A stretch of 64,000 nt of DNA, taken from the NCBI GenBank assembly GCA_029948255.1, contig JALIZF010001761.1, positions 434,001-498,000 on the forward strand, written 5' to 3'. This DNA comes from Telmatactis stephensoni. Its lineage: Eukaryota > Cnidaria > Anthozoa > Actiniaria > Isophelliidae. Below are positions 1 to 10,675 of this stretch, piece by piece. The notes under the pieces were generated by a model. The model saw only the letters and a list, made by a program, of their open reading frames with translations. It ran no database searches and had not been told where the DNA came from. The first letter of the stretch is position 1. Every line of letters starts with the position of its first letter. The translations under genes and the position numbers were made by a program.

Positions 1-1600
1 CATACCAGACCTATAGACGTCTTTTCTACACGTTCTTGCCGGTGTTTTTAATCAAAACTCAAATAAAACTCAAAATTAGTATTGTATTTGTATGAATCAT
101 ACTACTAAACTGTTCAGATTCTAAATGAAACTTCACGTTATTTCTATCGCTTTTTAACAAACAAAGAGGGTCTTGAAGAAGTAAACTGGATATAATTTAA
201 ATCCACAACAAGAAAGCAGCAGAGAAATTTAGAACAAATTTCTTGAAATTCGAAATTTTGGGTAAATTTTGACAGAGATTTCGCAAAATCGACTGGTGGT
301 TGCATTACCAAATCAACTAGATACTTCATGTAACCGGCAGCAATCTGTTGCCGTAATTCGCCCTCCGGGTTAAAATGCAAAGAATCGACGCGGTGAAGGT
401 TTAAGGGGTGGACCATTAGAGAAATCGTGCAGGCGGATGTAAAAAAATTGTAAAGCATGAATATTTTTCTGCCCGTGTGTCTCTACATAAATGTTTTGGA
501 GTTTAGTTTAGTTTTTTGTGCATTTGGTTAAGTGCTTACAGGAATTTTTTTCGGCCAATTTTTCTGTGCAGGAACTTTTTGTGGGAATTGTCGCCCCCCT
601 CCCACGATTTCTAATGGTCCAAGATTGGATAGGGGGTGGCGATAGCGGGGTATATGGCATTCAATTCAACTAAGAGGTTCTCGATAAGAAAAATTCTATA
701 GTTAGTGGAACAGACTCTCTTTTATGTATGCAACAAACTTTGATACACGAAAACGTGTCCCTTTACAGAGTATTAGTCATGACTTACGAAAGATACTTTT
801 TACTGTAAATAATTGTGGAACAAAAAGGGTTTTTACAAAGCGCGGACGCTTGTGGGAGCAAAAGTCGCTCATGAGAGGTATAAAGCGTTCAAAAGTGCCC
901 TAGTTGAACCAAAGGGGAATAACAAACATTTTATAATTCATCATTTAATTTTCACTTTCGTTTTTTCTTAATTTCAGATGGGAAATAAAACACGTCAATT
1001 CATCAGTATCTCATATCAACTAGTCATCCAAGACTGTAGCCGTATCTTATACCATTAGCACGCAAACAAGATGGGCAAATACAATGTAGTAAAAATGGAG
1101 TGACTGAAAGAGTAGACTGATTAAACAAATGAAAGTAATCGATAGACCATGTAATTGTATGTTAATACTGCCTTTTAAAGTAACTTAGCATGTGTGGCAA
1201 AGAGGATTTGGGATTGCGGCGAGGAGACTGAAAAGGAGTCAAAAGTAAAAGCTCAAAATGTAATGATTGAGAAAAATCTTAATGGTCGAATGTTGCGTTC
1301 AAGTCTGTTAGGGTCTAAGTCTCTTCTCATCGATAATGGGACGAACTAGAAGTTATAAGATCCAGATTATAGTGTCTGAAGCAAGCGACTATAATAGGAA
1401 TGTACTGAACTATACTTAGTGTTCGAGAAGAGCAGATGAGAGCCCATGTTACGACTCGTCAGGCGGATCCAGTAATTTTGTCGGATATTAAGATTCTCGT
1501 TTCATGTAAGCCCTACGAGAGTTGAAATGATCTGGGATATCTTCATCCGGTTATTTTGTTTTCACTTGGACTAGTTGATTCCCTATTTGCACCCATTTTC
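1..1600. other. Intergenic stretch without recognisable gene
   Basis: Both strands were read and no coding exon with splice signals or a recognisable domain was found. The only longer open frame (144-458, minus) has AT-rich low-complexity composition and no homology that I recognise. Confidence 0.5.
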
Positions 1601-1622
1601 ATTACGTAGTATAACAGTTTAA

Positions 1623-1777
1623 AAGTTTACTACAAAGTTTAGCAATAACATGTTGAGTCCACTGACGCCGACTTTGCGACTTTCAAACGTCATTGTCAGT
1701 CAAGTCAAATGTTCTACAAATGAGTCAAAACGTCGTGGACTCAGCGTGTTATATCGCTAAACTTTGTAGTAAAATGT
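1623..1777. repeat. Short inverted-repeat element (MITE-like)
   Basis: The left end reads GTTTACTACAAAGTTTAGC and the right end carries its reverse complement, GCTAAACTTTGTAGTAAA. Inner GAGTCCAC/GTGGACTC blocks extend the imperfect arms. There is no coding capacity, so this is a non-autonomous DNA element. Confidence 0.65.
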
Positions 1778-2039
1778 TTGAACAAGAGTCTATTTGTTAT
1801 AAACGTTTTGAAAATTGCTAAGGATTTATAGAAACACTATAGGTATGGCGTGTAAAGATATGCTTCGTTAACGTTTACGAGACAGAAATCCGCGCATAGT
1901 TTTTCACATTAGGAGGTCGGAAATATCAATTGATGTTATTTTATTTATTTTATTTATTTACTTTGCCTAATGGCAGGAACACCGCTATAGCATAGACCAT
2001 AGTTATTCCCTATTGAGTGAACCAAATGAATTCAGGTTT

Positions 2040-2270
2040 CAGCTCAGGTTTCCTACATGACCTTGAAAAGGAATCAATATCTCAAGTCAGGAAATTGTCA
2101 CCTTTAATTTTAGATTCTGAAAATCGAACAACCCTTCATTTAGCAGCTTGGCTTGACTATGGAATTCCACAAATTTTAATTCAGTAAAACTGGAATTTCG
2201 TCACTGAATATCCAGTAAAATATCAGGGGATTCTATTGTACTGTGGTGGTGGAAACCATTATGGGTTTTA
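2040..2270. repeat. Dispersed repeat, copy 1 (GTCAGGGAATT family)
   Basis: It contains CTTGAAAAG, GTCAGGAAATTGTCA, a run about rescue of an AACAACCCTT block, TTTAGCAGC, GGAATTCCAC and CAGTAAAA in the same order as the stretch at 21645-21970. The two are therefore copies of one interspersed repeat. The class is unknown. Confidence 0.5.
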
Positions 2271-2608
2271 TTTTCAGGTTTTGTGGAAACCTACAAAGTA
2301 AGTAAGTACCTTTTCCAGGGTTTTACCTCATCACAAGCGGTTATTTTTAGTTCACTCACTCAGCGGTAATGATCTCAAATTTTGTAGACGGTTTAAATGT
2401 TCTAAATTATAATGAATTTTTGTTTTGTTTTGTTGCTGTAACTTGATGTTGAGGTTTTCAGCAATAAAACAAAAGAATGAATGATTACCCGACAAAGTGG
2501 GTAGGCGTTTCTTTGTTTTACTCGCGAGAGCCTCGCTATGAAGCAGGAAAAGTTATTCAATGTTGTCTCTTGATATTTCTTCTATTGATTTTCTTCTCTC
2601 TGAGTAAG

Positions 2609-3117
2609 ATGGGGAAAATTGCCGTCTTTCTTCTCTTTTTGTCTGGTATAGTTGCTATGTTATGGGAGACCAGCTCAAGAAGACCGAGGTAAACACTGAA
2701 TTAATGATAACAAATAGAAATTACCAGTGTATTATTCTAGGGCTGGCGAATGGTCGAGGAGGTGCGCGAGATTTGGCGAGACTCTGAGAAAAGCGATGTT
2801 CTTTCTTTCTTTTTTTGTTTTGTTTTGTTTTGTTGGGTAATAGCATTTAATTGTTGTTGCTTGTGAGTCCAAGAGGTTTTCCCAAAAATTCGAGACTAAA
2901 AGACATTTCCCAAAAACCGAGACTTGTATACTTCTAAAATTGGACTGCAATTTTGCAAGATTCTGACTGAGAGAACCATTCATCACCCCTGTTTTCAAGA
3001 CTATTTTTAGTAATCAACAGCTTCATTTCAGCTAGTTAGTATCAACATATTTTCAGTTTGCTGAAAGAGCTTGAAATCGGAGGGCGACTACGAGCACAAG
3101 CTGCTAGAACAACATGA
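2609..3117 (+). CDS. Candidate short secreted peptide, two exons (alternatively 5' exon of the trefoil gene)
   Basis: Exon 1 (2609-2688) starts with an ATG that encodes a hydrophobic signal peptide, MGKIAVFLLFLSGIVAM, followed by SSRRP. It ends at a strong donor, GAG|GTAAAC, in phase 2. That phase does not fit the first trefoil exon at 3670, which needs phase 1; direct joining gives a stop after three codons. An acceptor, TTTTCAG, at 3055-3056 does fit phase 2 and opens a second exon of 19 full codons (LLKELEIGGRLRAQAARTT) ending in TGA at 3115-3117. The predicted product is about 45 residues, secreted and basic. The alternative is that an unseen linking exon of length 3n+2 joins this signal peptide to the trefoil exons downstream. 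The choice between the two is open. Confidence 0.3.
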
Positions 3118-3669
3118 TCGAGTATACACAAGTCGAGCTAAGAAGAGTATCAGATTATTCTTGCTAAATTAATAATATGAAAAGAGACCGCAAAAGAAAG
3201 AGTATTTGTTACTAGAAATCTCAATTTGAATTGTCGTGTGGATTTCATGTGGTTTCAATTTTTTTTTACTTCTACCCATACTCCCTTTCGGGTGAGTCAC
3301 GTAGGCTTCATACCAACAACATTTATTGAAATAGGTGTATTTTTAATATTTCTGTTTCCAGTTTCATCCGTTCTTACACGTCTTAAGTTTACTTTTTTAA
3401 GGCTTAAGTGAACTCAAATTTGGGGCCCTGCTAACTAGTGCATATGCAGTATTCAATTAGTCAAAATGGCATTTATTTCTCTATATATTCCAGATTGATT
3501 TGCTGCCCCCTTTTAGAGGTTCTTAAGAAATATTTTACGGTATTTTCTTATTTCACTTTGTCACTTTTCGTGAGCTCTTTTGTCTCTGAGCGACAATTCA
3601 TTTATGAATACAGCCATTGTTAAAACAGCTGTTTCGCTTTAATCCTTTCTTCTGTCTGTACTTTTATAG

Positions 3670-5973
3670 GAGAATGTGACGTTTATGGATCTTCTCGAAT
3701 TGATTGTGGCTGGTTTGGTATTGATGAGCAAACTTGTATAAAGAGAGGATGTTGTTGGGACAGCTCAGATCCTTATGCCAAGTTCTGCTTCGTCAAAAAA
3801 GGAAAACGTAAGATTAATTCAAGGTTCTGATTTAAATAATGTGCGTCAATAAGCCTGCTTATTACCATCCTCACAAAGATGCTGGACTTGACGGATAATC
3901 GACAGTTCTCACTGACGAAAACCTCAAGCGGGTGCAAGCACAGACGCAAAGATAGTAATGCGTCAGTTATTGACATAAAATGTACATGAGTGCAAGCACA
4001 CGCACAAAAAACGGAAAGTGCAAACGGGTTGCTTGATCCTTTTCCTTATGCTTATGATCGTGTTTATTGCAGCATTGCTTCAAAGCTTAAAGCAAAATAC
4101 TCGTTTGTGACGCTACCTTCCAATAGCCCGTTTTCATGATCGGAGGGATTGCTGTCGCAGGGTCTTCCGAGGCCCACACAAGTATTCTGTATTCTTTATT
4201 CTTTATGTTAAAATTTTTTTCGTCTTTTTACTTGAGGATTTTTTTAGAAGTCTACTTTTATTTTGAATTTGTAGTCCAAATTTCAAATCAAAGTCTGATA
4301 GCTTTAAGGTTAATGTCGAAATTGAAATGCGCACGCAAGCTTCAGAAAATGTTGCTATTACTCTATTGCATGCCAGGGAACGAAACAACGACCACAGAGA
4401 ATTAACGAGATTCTTGATATAGCCTTTGAAAAATAGATTCGACGCCTTTTACGTTCGAAAAAAAACTCTAAGTGGCCTTGACATTTTTCAGGTAAAACCC
4501 TACTATTCTCCTAGCATTTCCTACTTGTCTGTGATAAGACAATTCTCCCATGATCAGAATGGGTGATCAATGTGATGAATATGGGTGTCGGTCCTGATGA
4601 AAGTATGCTCAGGCTTTTATAGTCAGGGACTTGTAGCGCTAGGGTTGTTTTGAAGGTGCAGTGTTTATACTTCATTATTGCATAATTATTTGTCTTTTGT
4701 TTCATGTTGCTAGATCTTCTTGAAGGTCAGTGTCCTATAGCGCCATCAGAACGCAAGGAATGTGGTTACTATGGTATCATCTGGCAAAAATGCTTGCAGA
4801 AAGGATGTTGTTGGGATGACTCGGTACAGAACACAAAATGGTGCTTCAAAGAACCATGTAAGTTTGCGGTGCCACAGCACAAGATACGGCCCCTGCATAA
4901 ATATGCAATTTGAAATAACGAGGCCATTGAAACACTTTATAAGTAAAGCAAACCCATTGTGGTCGTCTATGAATGATACTGCCATCACTAAACTAGTACT
5001 TAACTAAACTAGCCAGTATGAATTGCATTGACATTGTTAGTTAGATGTATATGCTTCTTCGAGTGTGGATTTTTGGTCCGAAAAAAATTCAAGCCCTCAG
5101 CGTGGCTTGAACCCATACACGACGTTCGGATTTCTGGTCCGACGCTCAAGAACGGAGCTATTTGAAGGCTCTAGTCGCGAGCATGCAGTTCGTTATTTAT
5201 GCTGAGCGCGCGGGATGGTTGTTTTCCGATAACCCAAGTGGAATGATTCGTACAGAAACTCTGCAGAACTACAACTACATATGTAAGTTATTGAATGGAT
5301 TGTCACACATTTCCGAATTGAATTGATACAATTATTGCAAAAATAGACGGTTCTCCTCTTTTTACGTGCCTTCAATTGTGATCAACGATCATCTTTATCT
5401 TCTTGTTCATCATCATCATCATCATGCTATGAAAAAATATCTTTGTATTATAAAATGAACGAACTCGGAAACAAACGGTGGCACTGGCAAGCGCTTACAA
5501 TATGACTTACAAAACACATTGGACACACGAGGTCCAAACTGTTTTGCAAACTGCATTAAAGTTCACTTCAGTCATCTTGATTGTCAACATTATCATTGTT
5601 TATAGATCTCCCAAGAATCGGTTGTTACGTCGGCTACAATGGGGGAATAGGTACCTGTCGGTACACTTGTCGTACTGGAGAGTACAAGCATTATGGGATG
5701 CCTGTATGTGGTGGAAGAATCTGTTGCTATACACTACAAGTAAGTCTAAAGTATATGCTGGTACACCGATGCATCACCATTCGATCAGATGTCACTCCGT
5801 CACTCGGATTCCTGTGGTAAAAAAGGGTAGGGTAGGAAACGGACGTAGAGAAAAAAAAATTTCCCCTAAATTTTCATCCATTATCTCCAACCCCGTGTAA
5901 GTACGCATGAGAAATGTTTAAGAACAATGCCAGTCTTTAATTGTCAATATCACTTGTCATTTTACAGGGATAA
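3670..5973 (+). CDS. Secreted double-trefoil, defensin-like protein, upstream paralogue (5' end unresolved)
   Basis: Exons are 3670-3807, 4714-4857, 5606-5739 and 5968-5973, all with AG/GT borders. The first two encode P-type trefoil domains with the six-cysteine pattern and the core motifs KRGCCWD and QKGCCWD. The third encodes a Cys-rich module spaced C-X10-C-X3-C-X12-C-X4-CC, which is beta-defensin-like. The last adds a single Gly and TAA, so the tail is CCYTLQG. Trefoil domains are typical of secreted mucosal peptides that withstand proteases; defensin-like folds are often antimicrobial, though the same spacing occurs in some ion-channel toxins. It is a close tandem paralogue of the gene at 7250-9244. 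The first exon needs a phase-1 partner; the only signal-peptide exon upstream (2609-2688) ends in phase 2, so the start is unknown and the copy could be broken at its 5' end. The linker between the trefoils reads KGKH rather than KGKR. Confidence 0.7.
5085..5185 (-). repeat. tRNA-derived SINE fragment
   Basis: On the minus strand the order is TAGCTC..GAGC (D-arm-like), TCGGACCAGAAATCCGA (anticodon-arm-like hairpin) and then GGGTTCAAGCC, a good pol III B box. The arms are imperfect and the ends lack acceptor-stem pairing. It is therefore read as a decayed tRNA-derived SINE head rather than a working tRNA gene. Confidence 0.45.
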
Positions 5974-6093
5974 AATAAGAACAGAGTGCCAACAGATGGG
6001 ATTGTGGCGCCAGTCAAGTTTTTATTAGACATGAAAGTGTATAATTAATCATAACTCAGTAATGTGTCTTGAATAAGAAACACAAAGGGAACA

Positions 6094-6099
6094 AATAAA
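6094..6099 (+). terminator. Possible poly(A) signal of the upstream trefoil gene
   Basis: Canonical AATAAA lies 121 bases after the TAA at 5971-5973. Position is the only support. Confidence 0.4.
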
Positions 6100-6404
6100 C
6101 CGAAAGTAAACTGCACATTGACCAATGTTTTGTCGAATTTTCAATTTTCTATATGAAAACCAAATGGACGGAAAACCCCCAGACCCACGTCGATATGCTA
6201 CAAAGGGTGGTTGTCTGAAGACAGAACTAGACATGGGATCATCTATTAATTCATAGTTAAAATTATTATCATTTGGCCAGTGGATGATGCGTGAGCACCA
6301 AAGGGACTCTACTAGGCGTTATTACTTCAGTGGTTTTCTTAACCTGAAGTACGTTGCTTAGCATACATGTTGCTGTGGTTGTTTAAAGCGCGCGTAAGCA
6401 GCAT

Positions 6405-6510
6405 AATGGTACATTTTCATTAAGATAACATGGACGCAAGCACAAGCGTAAGCAGCATAATGCCGTTTTCATTGAGATAACATGGACGCAAGCACAAGCG
6501 TAAGCACAAG
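6405..6510. repeat. Tandem duplication inside a MITE-like repeat
   Basis: The block GATAACATGGACGCAAGC followed by ACAAGCGTAAGCA occurs twice about 55 bases apart. The following GAAGTGAAAACCAGGCCCT is the terminal sequence of the element family also seen at 23207-23375 and 48480-48651. Confidence 0.5.
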
Positions 6511-7249
6511 AAAAAGGACAGTTTTGATCCTAGTGGGTGCGCTTATGCTTACATCGAAGTGAAAACCAGGCCCTATAAGACGTGTAAAGACATGCTTCAT
6601 CAAAGTTTGAGACAGAAATCCTCGCATTGTTTTCACATTTACAATATAATACAGTGCTTAGGCGCCATAAAAGCGCTTATATGTATTTCAATTTTGAAAT
6701 TGAAAGTTTCATTATCAACACTGCATGCATAAATAGTTATAGTAAGCTGTATTTGAGCATTGTCTGGTCAATTACTGAAAGTGTCTGTGCTTTCACACAT
6801 AGGTGAGTTTTAACTGAATCTTACGTATAAATAGATCTAGATTTGCTAATCATAAAGAATTACCAGATTATTAGAAAGTATGCTGAGGTACTGTAGATTT
6901 AGTTGAAAATCTTGAAAAACGACAGTTTTGTTCAGTACTCGATGAGCTAATATTCTGTCCGTATGCATATGGTAGAGGACTAGTTAGTTAAGACTACGAG
7001 AGTTGTCAAAGTGAACTAAAGTGAAGTTATTGCAATGAAGTACCAATAAATGAGGAGCAATCAACTATCTAGCTAGCTTTACTGATACGACAGTTATTTG
7101 TATAATTATTTTATCATTCTAGCTCTTACTTGCGCGTGAGATAGCTCTACTGTCCCTACAAATATATTTAAAAAAAGAATAGCATTGATTATTGTTAAAC
7201 CCTACTAGTAAACTGTAGCTCTGTTGCAGAACAACAATCTTCAATTTTC

Positions 7250-9244
7250 ATGGAGAAAGCTGTCATTATTGCTCTATTATTGGTTGGTGTACTAGGGTGG
7301 CTTGGAAGACAAGGGGATGCTAGTGGTAAGTATTTGCTGAGATTAGCTGCTGCCTCGATTTCTGGCGATGTACCGTCAAGACGAAAGCGTCTAAGACCAA
7401 GTCTCTAATCTATGATCACATATAAAACCTAGATTGATATCTCTTTTTTTAATTTTTAAACGTCCTGTCCCAGTTGGCAGGAAGGTTCGATAGCTTTGTA
7501 CATTGGAGAAATCTTATTTAGTGGATACATTTGTGGAAAAACGCATTCATTTTCTCCCCTGCATAAGGATTTTCCAACAGATAGGGCTGTCCGTCTTTGT
7601 GGAACTTGGGCTTTCTCGACATTTTTACGGGCTTACGATTTTTCCTTTTGATTGTAGGAGGATGTGATGTTTATGGATCTTCTCGAATTGAATGTGGCTG
7701 GCTTGGCATTGATGAGCGCACTTGCTTGAAGAGAGGATGTTGCTGGGACAGTTCAGATCGTTATGCCAAGTTCTGCTTCGTCAAAAAAGGAAAACGTAAG
7801 AAAAATTCAAGGCTCTGATTTCAAGTAATCCGAGTCATTCAGTTTCCTCATTCTCGTCCCCACCGTGATGCTCAGCCCTTAAAGAAAATCTTTAAGCACG
7901 AGCTGAAGTACAAATGCAAAATAGCACTGCGTCAGTTATCGACATAAAGTGTAAACGGGAGCTCACCCTTTTGCTTACCCTTATGATCGTTCATATTCTT
8001 GCATCACCAGTGAAAATCAGGCTTTACAGCGTAACACTAATTAAATAATCCATCACCATATTCGCAGACTGTCTCGCTTTACTACAATTACTTTAATTTA
8101 ATGATGGACATGTACAGAGAGGGCAGACTTCGGTATCGTATTGGAAACATGAATGCGCGCTTAGTTCCATCTGGGTATGCAGAAGTAAAAGGAAATAAAC
8201 ATTTTTAAATTTGTCTTGGGCAGAGATAGCCCAGTCCTCCCATAATGAATGAATGTCGGTTCAGATAAGGATATGCACATTATGGGTTGGTTATAGATTT
8301 GAACGTGTAGCGTTTACTCTTCATTTTATATTTTCTTTCGTTCCATGTTGCTAGGTCTTCTTGAAGGTCAGTGTCCTGTAGCGCCATCAGAACGCAAGGA
8401 ATGTGGTTACTATGGTATCTCCAGGCAAAAATGCTTGCAGAAAGGATGTTGTTGGGATGACTCGGTACAGAACACAAAATGGTGCTTCAAAGAACCAAGT
8501 AAGTTTGTGGTGCCACAAGATACTGCTGCATGATTCAATTTGAAATAACAAGGGTTGAAATAGTTATAAGTAAAACACAGCCAATTTGATCGTCGTCTGT
8601 AACGATGTCTTTATAATATATAGGTACAGTCGTCATGTGCCTGCCTTTTTGATCGTCTATCATCATCATATTCACGCAGAGCCGTCAAGTAACCATTGTA
8701 ATACTATATATTATAAAATGAATCATTGTCATACACTGTCAATTCCTTTGGGGAGGGGCAGTCAGGTATATTTCCTTTGCAGGGGATGTTTAGGTATAGA
8801 GTTCAGACAACGGGAGCCAAAGGAACTTTAGTTATGTACAGCCTACCTACAATCATCTCAGTTCATTGTCAACATTATCATTCTTTTAGCTCTGCCAAGA
8901 ACCGGTTGCTACATCTACCATGGGATATCAGGTACCTGTCGTTATACATGCCGTGCTGGCGAGGGCAAGGCTTATATGTTTGTGTGTGGAGGAAGAATCT
9001 GTTGTTACACTGGAAGAACTGGAAGTAAGTTTAATATAATACCTTCTTCACTGGGTTTCCTGTGGTAAAAAAGGGATGGGATTGGGTGGTTAATCAGTTG
9101 GAGGAAAAATTGGGAGGAAGTCGAATGGGATAGAAGGTAGGAAATGTTTCTTGTCTGAGGAATGTCTTCTGCTTATACATACGAACCGCGTCTATTTCGT
9201 TCTTTTTTATTGTTATCACTTATTGTTTTGCAGGGGGAAAGTAA
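7250..9244 (+). CDS. Secreted double-trefoil, defensin-like protein (167 aa precursor)
   Basis: Five exons join in phase: 7250-7325, 7658-7795, 8355-8498, 8890-9024 and 9234-9244 (504 nt, stop included). All internal junctions are phase 1, so each domain is one symmetrical, shuffle-ready exon. Residues 1 to about 24 are a signal peptide (MEKAVIIALLLVGVLGWLG). Trefoil 1 spans C28-C65 and trefoil 2 spans C78-C115, each with six cysteines and a GCCWD core. A third module, C126-C158, has cysteine spacing C-X9-C-X3-C-X11-C-X4-CC, the beta-defensin arrangement. The tail GRTGRGK is basic. KKGKR at 68-72, whose final Arg codon is split by an intron, could be a furin/dibasic processing site between the trefoils. 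Trefoil peptides are secreted, mucus-associated proteins; an antimicrobial role for the last module is inference from cysteine spacing only. Its tandem paralogue lies immediately upstream. Confidence 0.85.
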
Positions 9245-9410
9245 CGACAGAAACCCAAGTCAAGTTTTTTTGCTACAGTATAATTAATCATAACTAATAT
9301 GTATTTTATAAAAGAAAAAGAAAAAGAAAATTTAATTAAATAAATCCATTTACTCAAATCGCATATTGACCGGTGCTTTGTCGATAGATGACTGTTACTA
9401 GAAGAAAGCA

Positions 9411-9416
9411 AATAAA
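9411..9416 (+). terminator. Possible poly(A) signal of the downstream trefoil gene
   Basis: AATAAA lies 167 bases after the stop. A second AATAAA lies closer, at 9339-9344. Either may serve. Confidence 0.35.
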
Positions 9417-9614
9417 GAGAAAAAAGAATAAGAAAGAAAGAGAAACACAAGGAGAACTAGAAGGAAAGGAAAATAAAAAGAGCAATGAAAATGTACTGAT
9501 ATACTGTGGCTAAAATATGCGCGCACGCTTCCAAGCTCAATGGGTAACTGTACTCCCCTCTCTCGTTCCCTGCCCATCAGGGCCCTGAGCTATCAGGCTA
9601 GCTTTTTGTTACTG

Positions 9615-9866
9615 GCTGTAGGCGAGTATGGAGGGTACCGTCATTTTTTTAGTACTCTGTAGGCGAGTATGGAGGGTACCGTCATTTTTTTTCTCTCTCT
9701 CTCTGCCGGCGAGTTGGAGCGTACTGTTATTTTTTTAGTACTCTGTGGGCGAGTATGGAGGGTACCGTCATTTTTTTAGTGGTCTGTAGGCGAGTATGGA
9801 GGGTACCGTCATTTTTTCTCTCTCTCTCTGTCGGCGAGTTGGAGTGTACCGTCATTTTTTTGTGCT
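9615..9866. repeat. Minisatellite with higher-order structure
   Basis: The monomer is CTGTAGGCGAGTATGGAGGG followed by TACCGTCATTTTTTT. It occurs in the order A (41 bp), A'+CT-run+variant B (about 87 bp), then again A (41 bp) and A'+B (about 83 bp). The whole is a duplicated unit of roughly 128 bp. Confidence 0.75.
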
Positions 9867-10089
9867 CTGTAGGCCAATGGGGTATACAGTAGTTGAATTG
9901 CTTTTTGACCCGGGTTTTCTAGGATCCCGTTGGGGGAAAAAATACTGTAGGTGCCACGGGCCACGGTTTCTCCCGTGCATTAATAAAATGATATTTTTAT
10001 GCATAATTGAGATGCTTTAATCACTTTTGTGGTACGTGCATTTTATTTTTTTATCATCTATTTTTACAGTTTTCTACTTGGGTTTCCTT

Positions 10090-10530
10090 GAAAAATCATT
10101 CATCCATTCATTCGTATTCATTCATTCATTCATTCATTCATTCATTCATTTCTTTTCCTTTCTTTGATCCTCCCTTCATTCTTTTTGTTTTTTCTCTTCT
10201 CTTCTCTTCTCTTCTCTTCTCTTCTCTTCTCTTCTCTTCTCTTCTCTTCTCTTCTCTTCTCTTCTCTTCTCTTCTCTTCTCTTCTCTTCTCTTCTCTTCT
10301 CTTCTCTTCTCTTCTCTTCTCTTCTCTTCTCTCTTCTCTTCTCTTCTCTTCTCTTCTCTTCTCTTCTCTTCTCTTCTCTTCTCTTCTCTTCTCTTCTCTT
10401 CTCTTCTCTTCTCTTCTCTTCTCTTCTCTTCTCTTCTCTTCTCTTCTCTTCTCTTCGAATTCTCTTCGAATTCTCTTCTCTTCGAATTCTCTTCGAATTC
10501 TCTTCTCTTCGAATTCTCTTCTCCCTTGAT
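10090..10530. repeat. Simple-repeat block: (CATT)n, (TTCTC)n, GAATTCTCTT variants
   Basis: A CATT/ATTC run (10095-10150) is followed by an almost perfect CTCTT pentamer array (about 10191-10455, one slip near 10330). Decayed units carrying GAATTC follow. Open frames through this block on both strands are artefacts of the repeat. It ends about 150 bases before the giantin-like start codon. Confidence 0.95.
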
Positions 10531-10597
10531 CTCAACTAGGCCTGGTCCCTAATGCTTGGTAACCTAGCAGGCTGACGTGTAACTGCTCGAATCCATC

Positions 10598-10615
10598 ATG
10601 GCGGACGACAGCTGA
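10598..10615 (+). promoter_or_regulatory. Short upstream ORF and YY1-like ATGGCGG element before the golgin start
   Basis: CATCATGGCGGACG resembles the YY1-type element common at animal promoters and 5' UTRs. Its ATG opens a five-codon uORF (MADDS, TGA at 10613-10615), 60 bases before the main ATG at 10676. If it lies in the transcript it could damp translation. Confidence 0.4.
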
Positions 10616-10675
10616 GAAAAACAACCAAATTACAGACATTCTCAATTGCCATATACATGGTAAAACCTTTACAAT

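Larger units (their letters stand above)
5974..7249. other. Spacer between the two trefoil genes
   Basis: It holds the 3' region of the upstream copy (AATAAA at 6094-6099), the short duplication at 6405-6510, and about 600 AT-rich bases before the second ATG that must hold its promoter. No other exon was seen. Confidence 0.5.

Noticed and set aside
144..458. 104-codon minus-strand frame
   Set aside because: No recognisable domain, no neighbouring exons in phase, and composition typical of AT-rich noncoding DNA.
5085..5185. Functional tRNA gene on the minus strand
   Set aside because: Arms are imperfect and the acceptor stem is missing; a SINE head fits better.
9600..10530. CRISPR-like array
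   Set aside because: The repeats are a minisatellite and a microsatellite without unique spacers, in a eukaryotic genome.
10007..10552. Long open frames of Leu-Phe-Ser or Arg-Glu-Lys repeats on both strands
   Set aside because: They are translations of the CTCTT pentamer array, open because the unit lacks stops, and are not genes.
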